A stretch of 64,000 bases of DNA from Candidatus Kapaibacterium sp. (lineage in GTDB: Bacteria; Bacteroidota; Ignavibacteria; Kapaibacteriales; Kapaibacteriaceae), in assembly GCA_030830285.1 (NCBI GenBank), contig JAURNF010000218.1, positions 4,780 through 68,779 of the forward strand, written 5' to 3'. Shown piece by piece: positions 26,462 to 35,580 of this stretch (within the stretch, counting starts at the first letter, position 1; every line of letters begins with the position of its first letter). A program made the position numbers and the translations under genes. The notes beneath the pieces are model-generated. The model was not told where the DNA came from, ran no database searches, and was given only the letters and a program-made list of their open reading frames with translations.

Positions 26462-27826
26462 CTACCCAAACAATGCTGCGAGCACAGGCGAAAGACGTTC
26501 AACAGGGACAACGTTGGCAACCTTGCCTTCGCCAGATTTTGGCGCATAGATCTGATCAAGTCCTAACCGCACAGCCTCGGATACGCGCTGCTCGAGGTAG
26601 GCCACGCGACGCACCTCACCAGTAAGTCCAAGCTCGCCGACAAATGCCACACCGTTGGGGATGGGTTTGTCCATGATGGAGCTGGTAATCGCTACAGCAA
26701 CACCGAGATCGATCGCAGGATCTTGCACAGCGATACCACCAGCGACGTTCACGAACACATCGCTTTGTCGCACCTGCACACCACCGCGCTTCTCGAGCAC
26801 AGCAAGAATCATCTGCAGTCGCTTTGCGTCGTACCCTGTGCTCACACGCTGTGGCATGCTGAAGCCGGTTGGCGATACAAGCGCTTGTACTTCGATCAAG
26901 AGTGGACGTGTGCCTTCGATGACTGCGACAACTGCAGTGCCTGGTTCGTTCGCATTGCGATTACTGAGCAACACTTCACTTGGGTTGTGTACTTCACGCA
27001 ATCCGGTGGACGTCATGTCGAACACACCAAGCTCGTTTGTCGAGCCGTAGCGATTCTTGAGCGCACGTAATACGCGGTACGAGTATGTGCCCTCGCCTTC
27101 GAACTGCAGCACAGCATCAACCATGTGTTCAAGCACTTTCGGACCAGCAATCATTCCGTCCTTCGTGACGTGACCAATGATGATGATTGGTATGCCACTT
27201 CGCTTTGCAATGCGAGTGAGCAGTGATGTACACTCACGCACTTGCGCAACACTGCCAGCAGATGATTCAAGCACATCGGTCGTTATCGTCTGAACCGAGT
27301 CGACAACAACAAGTGATGGCGCAGAATGTTCGATGAGTGCAGCAATGCGCTCAACACTGGTCTCTGAAGCAACAACAATTCCGTTTGCTGATATGGCCAA
27401 TCGTTCAGCACGCTGCTTGATCTGATGCAAACTCTCTTCACCTGTCACATACAAGCACGGACGTTCTGCAGAGAGCGAACCTGCATAGGCGGCAAGCTGA
27501 AGCATGAGCGTACTCTTGCCCATGCCGGGATCACCACCGACCAACACGATACTACCTGGCATGAGACCACCACCGAGTACGCGATCGAGCTCTGCCATTC
27601 CCGTGGGTATGCGTTGCGCTTGATCGGCTTGTACATCAGAGAGTGCAGTTGAGAGTACCGAGCCAACTGCTTGTGCACGACGTTTGGCAGATGCACCTTT
27701 TGCTGTTGCAGATGCGTCGACTTCTTCGATCATCGACTCCCATGTGCCACATCCCGGACATCGTCCCATCCACTTCGGGGCGGAATGTCCGCAGCTTGAA
27801 CAGCGATAGACGGTGCGTATCTTCAT
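26462..27826 (-). CDS. radA: DNA repair protein RadA (Sms)
   Basis: This 454-residue RecA-like ATPase processes recombination intermediates and extends D-loops. An N-terminal zinc finger (Cys9, Cys12, Cys23, Cys26), Walker A GGDPGMGKST (97-106), the RadA signature KNRYGSTNE (about 250) and a C-terminal Lon-protease-like domain (VNVAGGIAVQDPAIDLGVAVAITSS) are all present. The ATG at 27826 follows an AGGAA sequence. The gene is transcribed away from the phytoene synthase gene, with only about 46 bases between the chosen starts. Confidence 0.96.
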   Translation of the reverse strand: MKIRTVYRCSSCGHSAPKWMGRCPGCGTWESMIEEVDASATAKGASAKRRAQAVGSVLSTALSDVQADQAQRIPTGMAELDRVLGGGLMPGSIVLVGGDPGMGKSTLMLQLAAYAGSLSAERPCLYVTGEESLHQIKQRAERLAISANGIVVASETSVERIAALIEHSAPSLVVVDSVQTITTDVLESSAGSVAQVRECTSLLTRIAKRSGIPIIIIGHVTKDGMIAGPKVLEHMVDAVLQFEGEGTYSYRVLRALKNRYGSTNELGVFDMTSTGLREVHNPSEVLLSNRNANEPGTAVVAVIEGTRPLLIEVQALVSPTGFSMPQRVSTGYDAKRLQMILAVLEKRGGVQVRQSDVFVNVAGGIAVQDPAIDLGVAVAITSSIMDKPIPNGVAFVGELGLTGEVRRVAYLEQRVSEAVRLGLDQIYAPKSGEGKVANVVPVERLSPVLAALFG

Positions 27827-27872
27827 CAGTATTGATTCCTCATTAGGTCCAAAGCTAGGGAATGTTTTCCGC

Positions 27873-28799
27873 GTGCACGTAGCTCATTCCACACACGTTC
27901 CGTCAATCACAGAAGCATACGAGGTATGCCGACGTGTGACGTTCACGCATGCGAAAACGTTCTACTTCGCATCACACTTCATTGCCCCACACAAACGCAA
28001 CGCCTGCTACGCAGTCTATGCATTTTGTCGGTACGTCGACGATCTCATCGATGTGGCGATGGAGCGAGGAGACGTGACACGTGATCATGCTGTGACGTTG
28101 GTGGCACAATGGCGCAAAGATCTGGACGCACTCTATGCAGGCGAACATCTTCCATCGTCTGGAGCCGACGATCCAACAAAGGTTGCGATTCTCACAGCGT
28201 GGGAAGACACGCTGTCGACATATCGCATTCCACGCAACTTGCCAGACGAGTTGATTGAAGGTGTGTTGATGGATACCATCGTCACACGTTTCGAGACGTT
28301 CGACGAGCTGTATGTGTATTGCTACAAGGTTGCATCCGTCGTGGGATTGATGACGTCCGAGATCTTCGGATACTCATCGAAGGAAGCTCTTGCGCATGCG
28401 ATTGAACTTGGCATCGCTATGCAACTCACAAACATTCTTCGCGATGTCGGTGAAGACGCAGAGCGTGGACGGATCTATCTGCCGCTGGATGATCTTGATG
28501 CATACGGTGTAACAGAAGACGATATCATGTCACGCCGTTGGACACCACAATTGCACGCGTTGATTCGCGACTACACCAATCGTGCTGAATCATACTACGC
28601 ATCATCTGATCGCGGCATCCCAATGCTCGAGCGTGACAGCCGCACAACGGTCTACTTGATGAGCATGAACTATCGCAAGATTCTTCGTATCATCGAGTCG
28701 ATGGACTACAACATCTTCCTCCGTCGCGCAAGCACTACGAAGCTTCAGAAGATCTTCTCGATTCCAGCAGCGTGGATGCGCGCCAAACGCGGCGCATAG
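27873..28799 (+). CDS. Phytoene/squalene synthase family protein
   Basis: This prenyl-transferase condenses two prenyl diphosphates head to head, giving phytoene or squalene. The frame is open from a GTG at 27813, but that would overlap the start of radA, so I prefer GTG 27873 (308 residues, AGGGA about 12 bases upstream); this is uncertain. The two aspartate-rich motifs are DDLID (56-60) and DVGED (191-195) followed by RGRIYLP. FCRYVDD and MQLTNILRDVGEDAERGR are typical of CrtB. No crtI or other carotenoid gene is nearby, so the product (carotenoid or squalene/hopanoid) cannot be decided here. Confidence 0.88.
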   Translation: MHVAHSTHVPSITEAYEVCRRVTFTHAKTFYFASHFIAPHKRNACYAVYAFCRYVDDLIDVAMERGDVTRDHAVTLVAQWRKDLDALYAGEHLPSSGADDPTKVAILTAWEDTLSTYRIPRNLPDELIEGVLMDTIVTRFETFDELYVYCYKVASVVGLMTSEIFGYSSKEALAHAIELGIAMQLTNILRDVGEDAERGRIYLPLDDLDAYGVTEDDIMSRRWTPQLHALIRDYTNRAESYYASSDRGIPMLERDSRTTVYLMSMNYRKILRIIESMDYNIFLRRASTTKLQKIFSIPAAWMRAKRGA

Positions 28800-28814
28800 T
28801 AGTGCGGCAGTGCG

Positions 28815-29657
28815 TTACGCGTAGACGTAACGAGCGCGTGTGATGCGGAAGTGACCGTACTCAAAGTCGCCGCTGTCAAGATTCCATACGAAGTCGACCT
28901 CTGTTGGAATCATCACACCTTCGACCTCTTCGTATGCCTTGCACACGAGTGTGAATGTCGCTTGCTCAAAGCCACTCTTGTGATCGCGATACTTATCGTT
29001 CGTAACGATGCGATCAATCTGTCCGAGTTCATTTACGTGCACTGTTGCTGATACACGCGTCGTTCCATCAACAATCGTTGCACGAGCGGTATTCGCATCA
29101 ATCGGATCCCAGCGCAGCGTCTTCGTTGGCAACAATCCTGTTGGCAACCACACCTGCTCGCTCAACACACGGAAGAGCATCGACGCGTCGGTTTCCTTGC
29201 CTTCGTACTCCGAGAGCGTAAGCGCACCGTACAGCTTCACGTGACCATGTCCAATGCCGTTGACGTAGCTCAATGTTGCTGTGCGCCACCAGAATGCGTT
29301 GTGACGTAGTCGTGCTTCCCACACAAAGCCAGGCTCCATACCTGAGAGTACTTCGGTAGCCTTCACGGTAAACCACGGACGGTTGGGTCCGTGACGAAAT
29401 CGCGCACGTTGCAACAACACTGCATAGCGAATGTTTGGATGACCATCCTTGAGTGCATATCGCAGGTAGCGTTGAATCGGCTCCGGCAAACCTTGCATGC
29501 GCTCATTCGAGATGTTTGGGAGCGCGTTCTTACCGATCGTTCGAATCAATCGCTTGATCGATCGTGCTGCAAACAAACGTGACAATAATGCACTCGCCGT
29601 CATGAGAACGATGATCGTTCCCATCGAAGCAACAAGGATGTAGAGCAGTTTCGGCAT
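28815..29657 (-). CDS. DUF6544-like protein with N-terminal membrane anchor
   Basis: The longest frame begins at 29819 inside the previous gene. I choose ATG 29657 (280 residues), which gives the hydrophobic N-terminus LLYILVASMGTIIVLMTASAL and lies eight bases after the upstream stop. The remainder matches a DUF6544-type layout: LPEPIQRYLRYAL, FTVKATEVLSGMEPGFVW, GHGHVKLYGALTL, SMLFRVLSEQVWLPTGLL and a terminal beta-rich part with IPTEVDFVWNL. The function of the family is unknown. It is the last gene of a cassette running from atpG. Confidence 0.72.
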   Translation of the reverse strand: MPKLLYILVASMGTIIVLMTASALLSRLFAARSIKRLIRTIGKNALPNISNERMQGLPEPIQRYLRYALKDGHPNIRYAVLLQRARFRHGPNRPWFTVKATEVLSGMEPGFVWEARLRHNAFWWRTATLSYVNGIGHGHVKLYGALTLSEYEGKETDASMLFRVLSEQVWLPTGLLPTKTLRWDPIDANTARATIVDGTTRVSATVHVNELGQIDRIVTNDKYRDHKSGFEQATFTLVCKAYEEVEGVMIPTEVDFVWNLDSGDFEYGHFRITRARYVYA

Positions 29658-29664
29658 CACCGCA

Positions 29665-31038
29665 TCAGGACGTACGTCCTGCCTCCCAGTTCGACAGATA
29701 TCGAGAAGCTGTTTGCAACAGCTGTGTTCCAGCCATCGCAAGGACAACGAGTGGAACCAGCTTGAAGATACCACGCCGGAGCGTTTGCTCAACGATTGCG
29801 GCACTGAAGATTGTACCAATCACGATAAATCCAACGAGCAGCGCACCAATCCATACAAGCAGCATTGGCGTTTCGATCTTCCGTTGGCGCACAATATCTG
29901 CGATCAGCACAACTGGGAACACGAGAAACACCCATCCCCAATAGTCAACATCGGCAATCACGTTGGTGAAGAGCGATGTGCTCACCGTCAGTGCGCGCGC
30001 AAGATCAAATCCTAGCAATTGGTCACTCGTAGACGGACGCACAGGGAGATATGCGTTGAAGTACAGCACATGCCAGAGTGCAAACACTACGCCCATTATC
30101 ACCGACTGAACGACGAATGTCTGCGTGGCATGTTTCCATGATGAAGCTCGTGCAACAAGTGGAAGCGATGCAATCAAGCCGAGCTCGACCAGAATGATGG
30201 CGTCCGTGCGCGACCAGCATGCTGCTGCAAAGAACACGGTCGACAACCACATCGACCCGCGATCATCTTCGCGAATCGCACGCCAGAACAGTAGCACGCC
30301 AGGCACGAACATCGCAGCGTTTAGGTAATCCGTCTGAACGAGATACGTGTAGCCAAGCATCTCAGGGGTGAGCAGGAGCAGCAACCACAAGACATTTGCA
30401 AGCACATGGTGCAACGTTCGACGTAGTTCAACCCATGTGAACCACATGAAGCACACGGCAACGATAGGCACCCACATCTGTCCGCTAGCATACCCCATCA
30501 GCCGATAGATCACCTGCAAGAACATTGCGAATGGAGCGTAGAAGGGTTGATTCGAGAGATGCTGCGATAAGAATGGATCAGTGAAGACGCGATTAACTAG
30601 CGTTCCATCCTCGACTGCTGTCTTCGCAACAAGATCAATCCCCACGACGGCATCAAACGGCGTTACAGGCCAGTACCATGCAGCCCAGAATGCGGCATAC
30701 GCGAGGTACGATGCAAGGCCAAGTGTTACGATGTCTGAGAGAGAGAGCGACCACTTCGGCATGGCAGGCCATTCGCCATATGATTTCGACACACGTGGCC
30801 ATGCAAGATTTGGGAGCACGGCCGCTACAACAGCAGAGATCATTCCGAGCGAGCGCGTGATCTCGACGGATGCAAGCGCACATGCGAAGAGCACAAGCGT
30901 GTGCATGAACATACCGATCAGCACTGCACTTGGAATTGCGACGCTTCGAGTAATGCGCGGACGCAGGAGTGCGATCACGCCGAGTCCGGAGACCAGTTGC
31001 AAGAGAAGGGTGATTACGAGCGAGACTGTTGTGTTCAT
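29665..31038 (-). CDS. Polytopic membrane protein, GT-C glycosyltransferase-like
   Basis: The protein has 457 residues with about ten to twelve hydrophobic helices. After the first helices there is an extracytoplasmic loop with WPVTPFDAVVG and later FSNQP-type text (LSNQPFYAPF), and YLVQTDYLNAAMFVPGVLLFW lies between helices. This layout is like lipid-linked-sugar glycosyltransferases of the GT-C/PMT fold, which use polyprenyl-phosphate sugars. The exact family is not certain. Its start overlaps the stop of the upstream 31035-31544 gene by four bases, so the two are translated together. Confidence 0.65.
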   Translation of the reverse strand: MNTTVSLVITLLLQLVSGLGVIALLRPRITRSVAIPSAVLIGMFMHTLVLFACALASVEITRSLGMISAVVAAVLPNLAWPRVSKSYGEWPAMPKWSLSLSDIVTLGLASYLAYAAFWAAWYWPVTPFDAVVGIDLVAKTAVEDGTLVNRVFTDPFLSQHLSNQPFYAPFAMFLQVIYRLMGYASGQMWVPIVAVCFMWFTWVELRRTLHHVLANVLWLLLLLTPEMLGYTYLVQTDYLNAAMFVPGVLLFWRAIREDDRGSMWLSTVFFAAACWSRTDAIILVELGLIASLPLVARASSWKHATQTFVVQSVIMGVVFALWHVLYFNAYLPVRPSTSDQLLGFDLARALTVSTSLFTNVIADVDYWGWVFLVFPVVLIADIVRQRKIETPMLLVWIGALLVGFIVIGTIFSAAIVEQTLRRGIFKLVPLVVLAMAGTQLLQTASRYLSNWEAGRTS

Positions 31039-31544
31039 TGCTCGCGTCCGTATTCGGTGAGCAATGAATCAATGTTGACGTTGCGACTTCCGCGTCGTGC
31101 AATCCAGATCATGTTTGGCTCGAGCACAATGAAGGCATTCGCCTGTGAGCGACGTGCAGCGTCGTTCCACGGAATCACGTTGTGGAACCCAACCATCCAT
31201 GCAAAGAACCGTGGGTCGGTCCAGTATGCCTTATCACGCATATAGCGATTGCCATACGACATCGGAGGGAGGAGCAATGTATCTGTCGGACGCAGGCGCG
31301 GTGCGATGTACTGAGGGATCTCGTAGTTAGCAACGTGTCGAGCGAACATGCGCTCGCTCATCTGACGTCGCTTGTTTAACGAATCGCGTTTCTCAGCGTA
31401 GAGTCCGATGCGCGATTGATACGATGCAGCGTATGGATTCGCATCCGAGTCGCCACCAACACTGATCAACACATAGATCACGCCAACCATGATGATGGCC
31501 AGGATCACACCTTGCCGCGACATCACTGGTAGTCGGTCTGTCAT
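31035..31544 (-). CDS. Small single-pass membrane protein of unknown function
   Basis: I use ATG 31544 (169 residues) rather than the longer frame from 31631, because the longer one runs into atpG. The N-terminus is a short basic segment followed by one hydrophobic helix (GVILAIIMVGVIYVLISVG). The rest is a soluble, arginine- and tyrosine-rich extracytoplasmic part (RPTDTLLLPPMSYGNRYM, DPRFFAWMVGFHN, FIVLEPNMIWIARRGSRN). I do not recognise a family. It starts 13 bases after atpG and is coupled to the glycosyltransferase-like gene, so it may be its accessory subunit. Confidence 0.6.
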   Translation of the reverse strand: MTDRLPVMSRQGVILAIIMVGVIYVLISVGGDSDANPYAASYQSRIGLYAEKRDSLNKRRQMSERMFARHVANYEIPQYIAPRLRPTDTLLLPPMSYGNRYMRDKAYWTDPRFFAWMVGFHNVIPWNDAARRSQANAFIVLEPNMIWIARRGSRNVNIDSLLTEYGREQ

Positions 31545-31557
31545 CGAACTACTCGTG

Positions 31558-32439
31558 TTAGTTGCTCGAGAGTGCCTCTGCACCACCAACGATTTCCAAC
31601 ATTTCCTTCGTGATCGCAGCTTGGCGCTCACGGTTGTAGATCAGCTGGAGAGTCTTGATCAGATCACGTGCATTCGTTGTGGCGTTTTCCATCGCCATAC
31701 GACGTGCAGCGTGCTCAGCAGCATTGGAGTCGAGCAGCGTGCGCCATACTTGCAACTTGATGTACATCGGCAGCAACGTATCGAGGATATCAGCACGTGA
31801 CGGCTCGAAGATGTAGTCAACGCTTTGCTTTGAGGTAACAGTATTGGTGTCTGGTACGATTGGCAGGAGCTGCATCGTGCGAACTTCCTGACGCATTACT
31901 GTGACGAACTCGTTGTACACGATTTCAACACGATCGAAGTTCTGCATCAAAAAGCCGTTCGACACCAGGTCTGCAATGTCAACAGCCGTGTCGTAGCTCA
32001 GCTTGCCGAATACATCATTGAATTCCTGCACAACAGCTTGTGGCGCCTTCTTCGCAGCGTTCACCGAGCGCTTACCAACAGGAATGATGTTGATCGTAAC
32101 GCCAGGGTGTTCAGCTTCAAGTGCTGCGATACGCGAGGAGAGAACGCGAAGCATGTTCGTGTTGAACGCACCGCACAAGCCACGGTCGGATGATACCGCG
32201 ATGATGGCGATCGAGCTCACGGTCTTCCGTGATTCGAAGAACGGATGTACGAACTCTGTGTCGGCCATCGCAAGGTTGCCCAGAATCTTCTGGACTTGCT
32301 GCGCGAACGGACGTGCGGCAGTGATTGCATCTTGTGCGCGACGCAGCTTTGCCGTAGCCACCATGCTCATCGCCTGGGTGATCTTCGACGTGTTCTTGAC
32401 CGACGTAATGCGGTCACGTGTTTCGCGTAGGGTTGCCAT
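31558..32439 (-). CDS. atpG: ATP synthase F1 gamma subunit
   Basis: This 293-residue central-stalk subunit couples rotation of the c ring to catalysis. The N-terminal coiled coil (TRDRITSVKNTSKITQAMSMVA, KLRRAQDA), the SDRGLCGAFN motif near residue 82 and the C-terminal helix (YNRERQAAITKEMLEIVGGAEAL) are typical. It follows hldD by 29 bases instead of following atpA directly. Confidence 0.96.
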   Translation of the reverse strand: MATLRETRDRITSVKNTSKITQAMSMVATAKLRRAQDAITAARPFAQQVQKILGNLAMADTEFVHPFFESRKTVSSIAIIAVSSDRGLCGAFNTNMLRVLSSRIAALEAEHPGVTINIIPVGKRSVNAAKKAPQAVVQEFNDVFGKLSYDTAVDIADLVSNGFLMQNFDRVEIVYNEFVTVMRQEVRTMQLLPIVPDTNTVTSKQSVDYIFEPSRADILDTLLPMYIKLQVWRTLLDSNAAEHAARRMAMENATTNARDLIKTLQLIYNRERQAAITKEMLEIVGGAEALSSN

Positions 32440-32468
32440 CCGATTTTTCCGTTCTCGTCAATTGAGGT

Positions 32469-33431
32469 TCACAAATTCGGCCAGTCCTTGAGGAGGTATC
32501 CTCGGACATAGTCAGCAACAGTGTCTTCAAGGCTTCCGAATGCAACGTCTGGCATCGCTGCCTGAAACGTCGACATATCGGCTTGGGTGTAGTTCTGGTA
32601 TTGCTTGGCGAGTCCGTCTGGCATGTCGATATAGGATATCGACACTGGACGACCCATAGCGGCGAACACCGACGTCATGAGATCATTCCACGAGCGTGCT
32701 ACGCCTGTTCCGAGATTGAAAATGCCGTTGACATCGTGTCGATGCAACAGCTTCATGATCACGTCGCAGACATCCTTCACGTAGATGAAGTCACGCATCT
32801 GTCCGCCATCGCCGAACCGCTCGTCTGTGCTCTTGAACAGCGTCACCGAACCTGTGTCGGCGATCTGCTGTACGGCCTTCGATACCATGCTGGCCATCGG
32901 GCCCTTATGGTATTCGTTCGGACCAAACACGTTGAAGAACTTTAATCCGACACACGACGCGTCGAACCCATTCGAGCGAACCCACTGATCGAACAGATGC
33001 TTCGCGTAGCCGTACATGTTCAACGGACGTAGGTCAGTTGTTGTATCAGCGTAGCCTCGAGATCCATCGCCGTAGGTTGCCGCACTGCTCGCGTAGATGA
33101 ATCGTGCACCAACTTCTGCTGCGAACTCCGCTACATCAACGCTGTAGCGGTAGTTGTTGTCGTACAGATAGTCAGCGTCAGACTCAGTTGTCGACGAGCA
33201 TGCACCCAAGTGAATGATAGCCTCGACGTCGTCATCGACATCGCCGACCGCCATCATATCCCTGAATTCCTGTTTGCTAACAATGCCAATGAACGTACGG
33301 TCTACAAGATTCTTCCACTTGTGTCCCGTGCCCAGCGAATCCACAACAAGCACATCCTCTCGTCCAGCGGCGTTGAGCGATGCCAACACGCAGCTTCCAA
33401 TGAAGCCAGCACCACCTGTGAGGATGATCAT
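32469..33431 (-). CDS. hldD: ADP-glyceromanno-heptose 6-epimerase
   Basis: This 320-residue short-chain dehydrogenase-type epimerase makes ADP-L-glycero-beta-D-manno-heptose for the lipopolysaccharide inner core. It shows the NAD(P)-binding GGAGFIGS (6-13), VVDSLGTGHKWKNL, SSAATYG (115-121), catalytic Tyr140 and Lys144 (YGYAK), and the HldD-specific FNVFGPNEYHKGPMASMV (166-183). It sits in the ATP synthase operon between atpA (15 bases upstream) and atpG (29 bases downstream), on the same strand, with AGGA before its ATG. No other heptose gene is in the window. Confidence 0.93.
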   Translation of the reverse strand: MIILTGGAGFIGSCVLASLNAAGREDVLVVDSLGTGHKWKNLVDRTFIGIVSKQEFRDMMAVGDVDDDVEAIIHLGACSSTTESDADYLYDNNYRYSVDVAEFAAEVGARFIYASSAATYGDGSRGYADTTTDLRPLNMYGYAKHLFDQWVRSNGFDASCVGLKFFNVFGPNEYHKGPMASMVSKAVQQIADTGSVTLFKSTDERFGDGGQMRDFIYVKDVCDVIMKLLHRHDVNGIFNLGTGVARSWNDLMTSVFAAMGRPVSISYIDMPDGLAKQYQNYTQADMSTFQAAMPDVAFGSLEDTVADYVRGYLLKDWPNL

Positions 33432-33446
33432 CTCGTGGTTCCTGGA

Positions 33447-34997
33447 TTAGAGTGCTGCAGCGAAGCGCTCTGTGAAGCTCTTCAACGCAGCATTGAGGTT
33501 CGCTACAATCTCGTCTGTGAGTGCCTTCTGGGTGCGCAATCCATCGATGATGTTCGCGTGTCCTGCATGCACAAACTCAAGTAGCTCTGTTTCGTACTTC
33601 TTGATGCTTTCCACTGGGAGCTCATCCATGAAGCCGCTCGAAGCCGCATAGATCACAACGATCTGGTCTTCGACAGGCACCGGAGAGTACTGTGGTTGCT
33701 TCATCACTTCAAGCAGACGTGCGCCGCGGCGAAGCTGCTGAAGTGTTGTCTTATCGAGGTCTGATCCAAATCGCGCAAACGCTTCGAGAGCGCGATACTG
33801 CGCAAGGTCGAGCTTGAGTGGACCAGCAACCTTCTTCATCGCCTTGATCTGTGCATTACCACCCACACGTGATACCGAGATACCAACGTTGAGAGCTGGA
33901 CGCACACCAGCGTTGAACAAGCTTGGCTCGAGGTAGATCTGACCGTCTGTAATCGAGATCACGTTCGTTGGGATGTACGCCGACACGTCGCCTGCTTGTG
34001 TTTCGATCACAGGGAGAGCAGTGAGCGAACCGCCACCAAGTGCATCAGAGAGCTTTGCAGCACGTTCCAGAAGACGTGAGTGGAGATAGAACACGTCGCC
34101 CGGATATGCTTCACGTCCTGGTGGACGGCGCAGAAGGAGCGATACCTGACGGTACGAAGCTGCTTGCTTTGAAAGGTCATCATACACCACAAGTGCGTGA
34201 CGTCCGCTATCGCGGAAGTACTCACCCATCGAGCAGCCTGAGTACGGTGCGATAAACTGCAGTGGCGCTGGGTCGGAAGCAGTAGCGCTCACAACCGTTG
34301 TGTACGCCATTGCGCCGTACTTCTCGAGTGTTGAAACAACGTTCGCAACTGTCGAGCCCTTCTGACCAATCGCAACGTAGATACAGAACACTGGCTCAAT
34401 ACCTTGTGCTGCTGCTTCTGGTGTGTGCGTGTACTTCTGGTTGATGATTGCATCGAGTGCAACAACCGTCTTACCTGTCTGACGGTCACCAATGATCAAC
34501 TCACGCTGACCGCGACCGATTGGGATGAGCGAGTCAATCGCCTTCACACCTGTTTGCAGTGGCTGCGTAACTGGTTGACGGTCGATCACGCCGAGAGCCT
34601 TGCGCTCGATCGGATAGAACTTTGATTCCTTGATTGGCCCCTTACCATCGATCGGACGTCCAAGTGGGTCGACAACGCGACCAATCAGACCCTCACCGAC
34701 AGGTACCGATGCGATACGACCGGTACGACGAGCTTGATCGCCTTCCTTCACAAGCGAGTCATCACCGAACAACACGCAACCAACATTGTCCTCTTCAAGG
34801 TTGAGAACCATGCCAACCACGCCATTCGGGAACTCGACGAGCTCGGAGGCCATCACGTTTGTGAGACCGTATACGCGCGCCACACCGTCACCGATTTGGA
34901 GTACGGTACCGACTTCATAAACATCCGTCTCCTTTTCGAATCCCGTCAACTGGCGACGGAGAATCGCGGAGATCTCATCTGGACGAACTTCAGACAT
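33447..34997 (-). CDS. atpA: ATP synthase F1 alpha subunit
   Basis: This 516-residue non-catalytic nucleotide-binding subunit of F1 has the P-loop GDRQTGKT (170-177), IGRGQRELIIG before it, ALVVYDDLSKQA and the conserved SVSRVGGNAQIKAMKKVAGPLKLDLAQYR segment of alpha subunits. AAGGA precedes the ATG by about nine bases. It follows atpH by 43 bases. The partner beta subunit (atpD) is not in this cluster. Confidence 0.98.
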   Translation of the reverse strand: MSEVRPDEISAILRRQLTGFEKETDVYEVGTVLQIGDGVARVYGLTNVMASELVEFPNGVVGMVLNLEEDNVGCVLFGDDSLVKEGDQARRTGRIASVPVGEGLIGRVVDPLGRPIDGKGPIKESKFYPIERKALGVIDRQPVTQPLQTGVKAIDSLIPIGRGQRELIIGDRQTGKTVVALDAIINQKYTHTPEAAAQGIEPVFCIYVAIGQKGSTVANVVSTLEKYGAMAYTTVVSATASDPAPLQFIAPYSGCSMGEYFRDSGRHALVVYDDLSKQAASYRQVSLLLRRPPGREAYPGDVFYLHSRLLERAAKLSDALGGGSLTALPVIETQAGDVSAYIPTNVISITDGQIYLEPSLFNAGVRPALNVGISVSRVGGNAQIKAMKKVAGPLKLDLAQYRALEAFARFGSDLDKTTLQQLRRGARLLEVMKQPQYSPVPVEDQIVVIYAASSGFMDELPVESIKKYETELLEFVHAGHANIIDGLRTQKALTDEIVANLNAALKSFTERFAAAL

Positions 34998-35040
34998 GCG
35001 ATTGAATCCTTTAGAGTTTGTTCACGTCGTAAAAGGGTGA

Positions 35041-35580
35041 TTACGCCACAGCAAGCTTGTCCTTGAGGACATACAGCTGATGGCGAATCGATCCGTCAAG
35101 CACTTGGTCGCCGACACGGATCACTGCACCACCAAGGATGCTTGGATCCGTCGCGTACGTTGCCACGATGGTCTTCTTGAGTCGAGCACTAATTGCTGAT
35201 TCGAGTTGCGAACGCTCTTGTGCACCAAGCTCAACAGCTGATGTCACACTGATACGCTCAATGTTCTTGCGATCGTCAAGCAGAGCGCGGTATTCCATGA
35301 CGATTTCGCGCCAGAGATCTCCACGACCCTTGTTGATGATCAGCTTCAAGAACTCCATCGTCAGCGGGTTGATGGCAGAGCCCAACGCTTCCTTCAGCAC
35401 GGAGAGCTTCACCGCAGCATCGATGATCGGACTGCGCATCATCGCACGGAAGTCTGCCGAGCTCGCGCCCAGCAACTCTACCGTGGCGAGATCTGTTGCG
35501 ACCACGTCATCCAGCTTGTGTTCAATTGCCGTTTCGAGAACTGACTTCGCGTAACGGCGTGCAATCTTCAGAGTTGACAT
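35041..35580 (-). CDS. atpH: ATP synthase F1 delta subunit
   Basis: This 179-residue peripheral-stalk subunit (OSCP type) has an N-terminal helical domain (IARRYAKSVLETAIEHK), FLKLIINKGR near the middle and the C-terminal DPSILGGAVIRVGDQVLDGSIRHQL signature. Its ATG directly abuts the atpF stop (TAAATG), so translation is coupled. Confidence 0.95.
   Translation of the reverse strand: MSTLKIARRYAKSVLETAIEHKLDDVVATDLATVELLGASSADFRAMMRSPIIDAAVKLSVLKEALGSAINPLTMEFLKLIINKGRGDLWREIVMEYRALLDDRKNIERISVTSAVELGAQERSQLESAISARLKKTIVATYATDPSILGGAVIRVGDQVLDGSIRHQLYVLKDKLAVA

Noticed and set aside
25584..26549. A 321-codon open frame on the plus strand opposite the unknown gene upstream of obg
   Set aside because: The minus-strand frame has a natural composition and a four-base overlap with obg; the plus-strand product has no recognisable domain, runs into radA and lacks a ribosome site.
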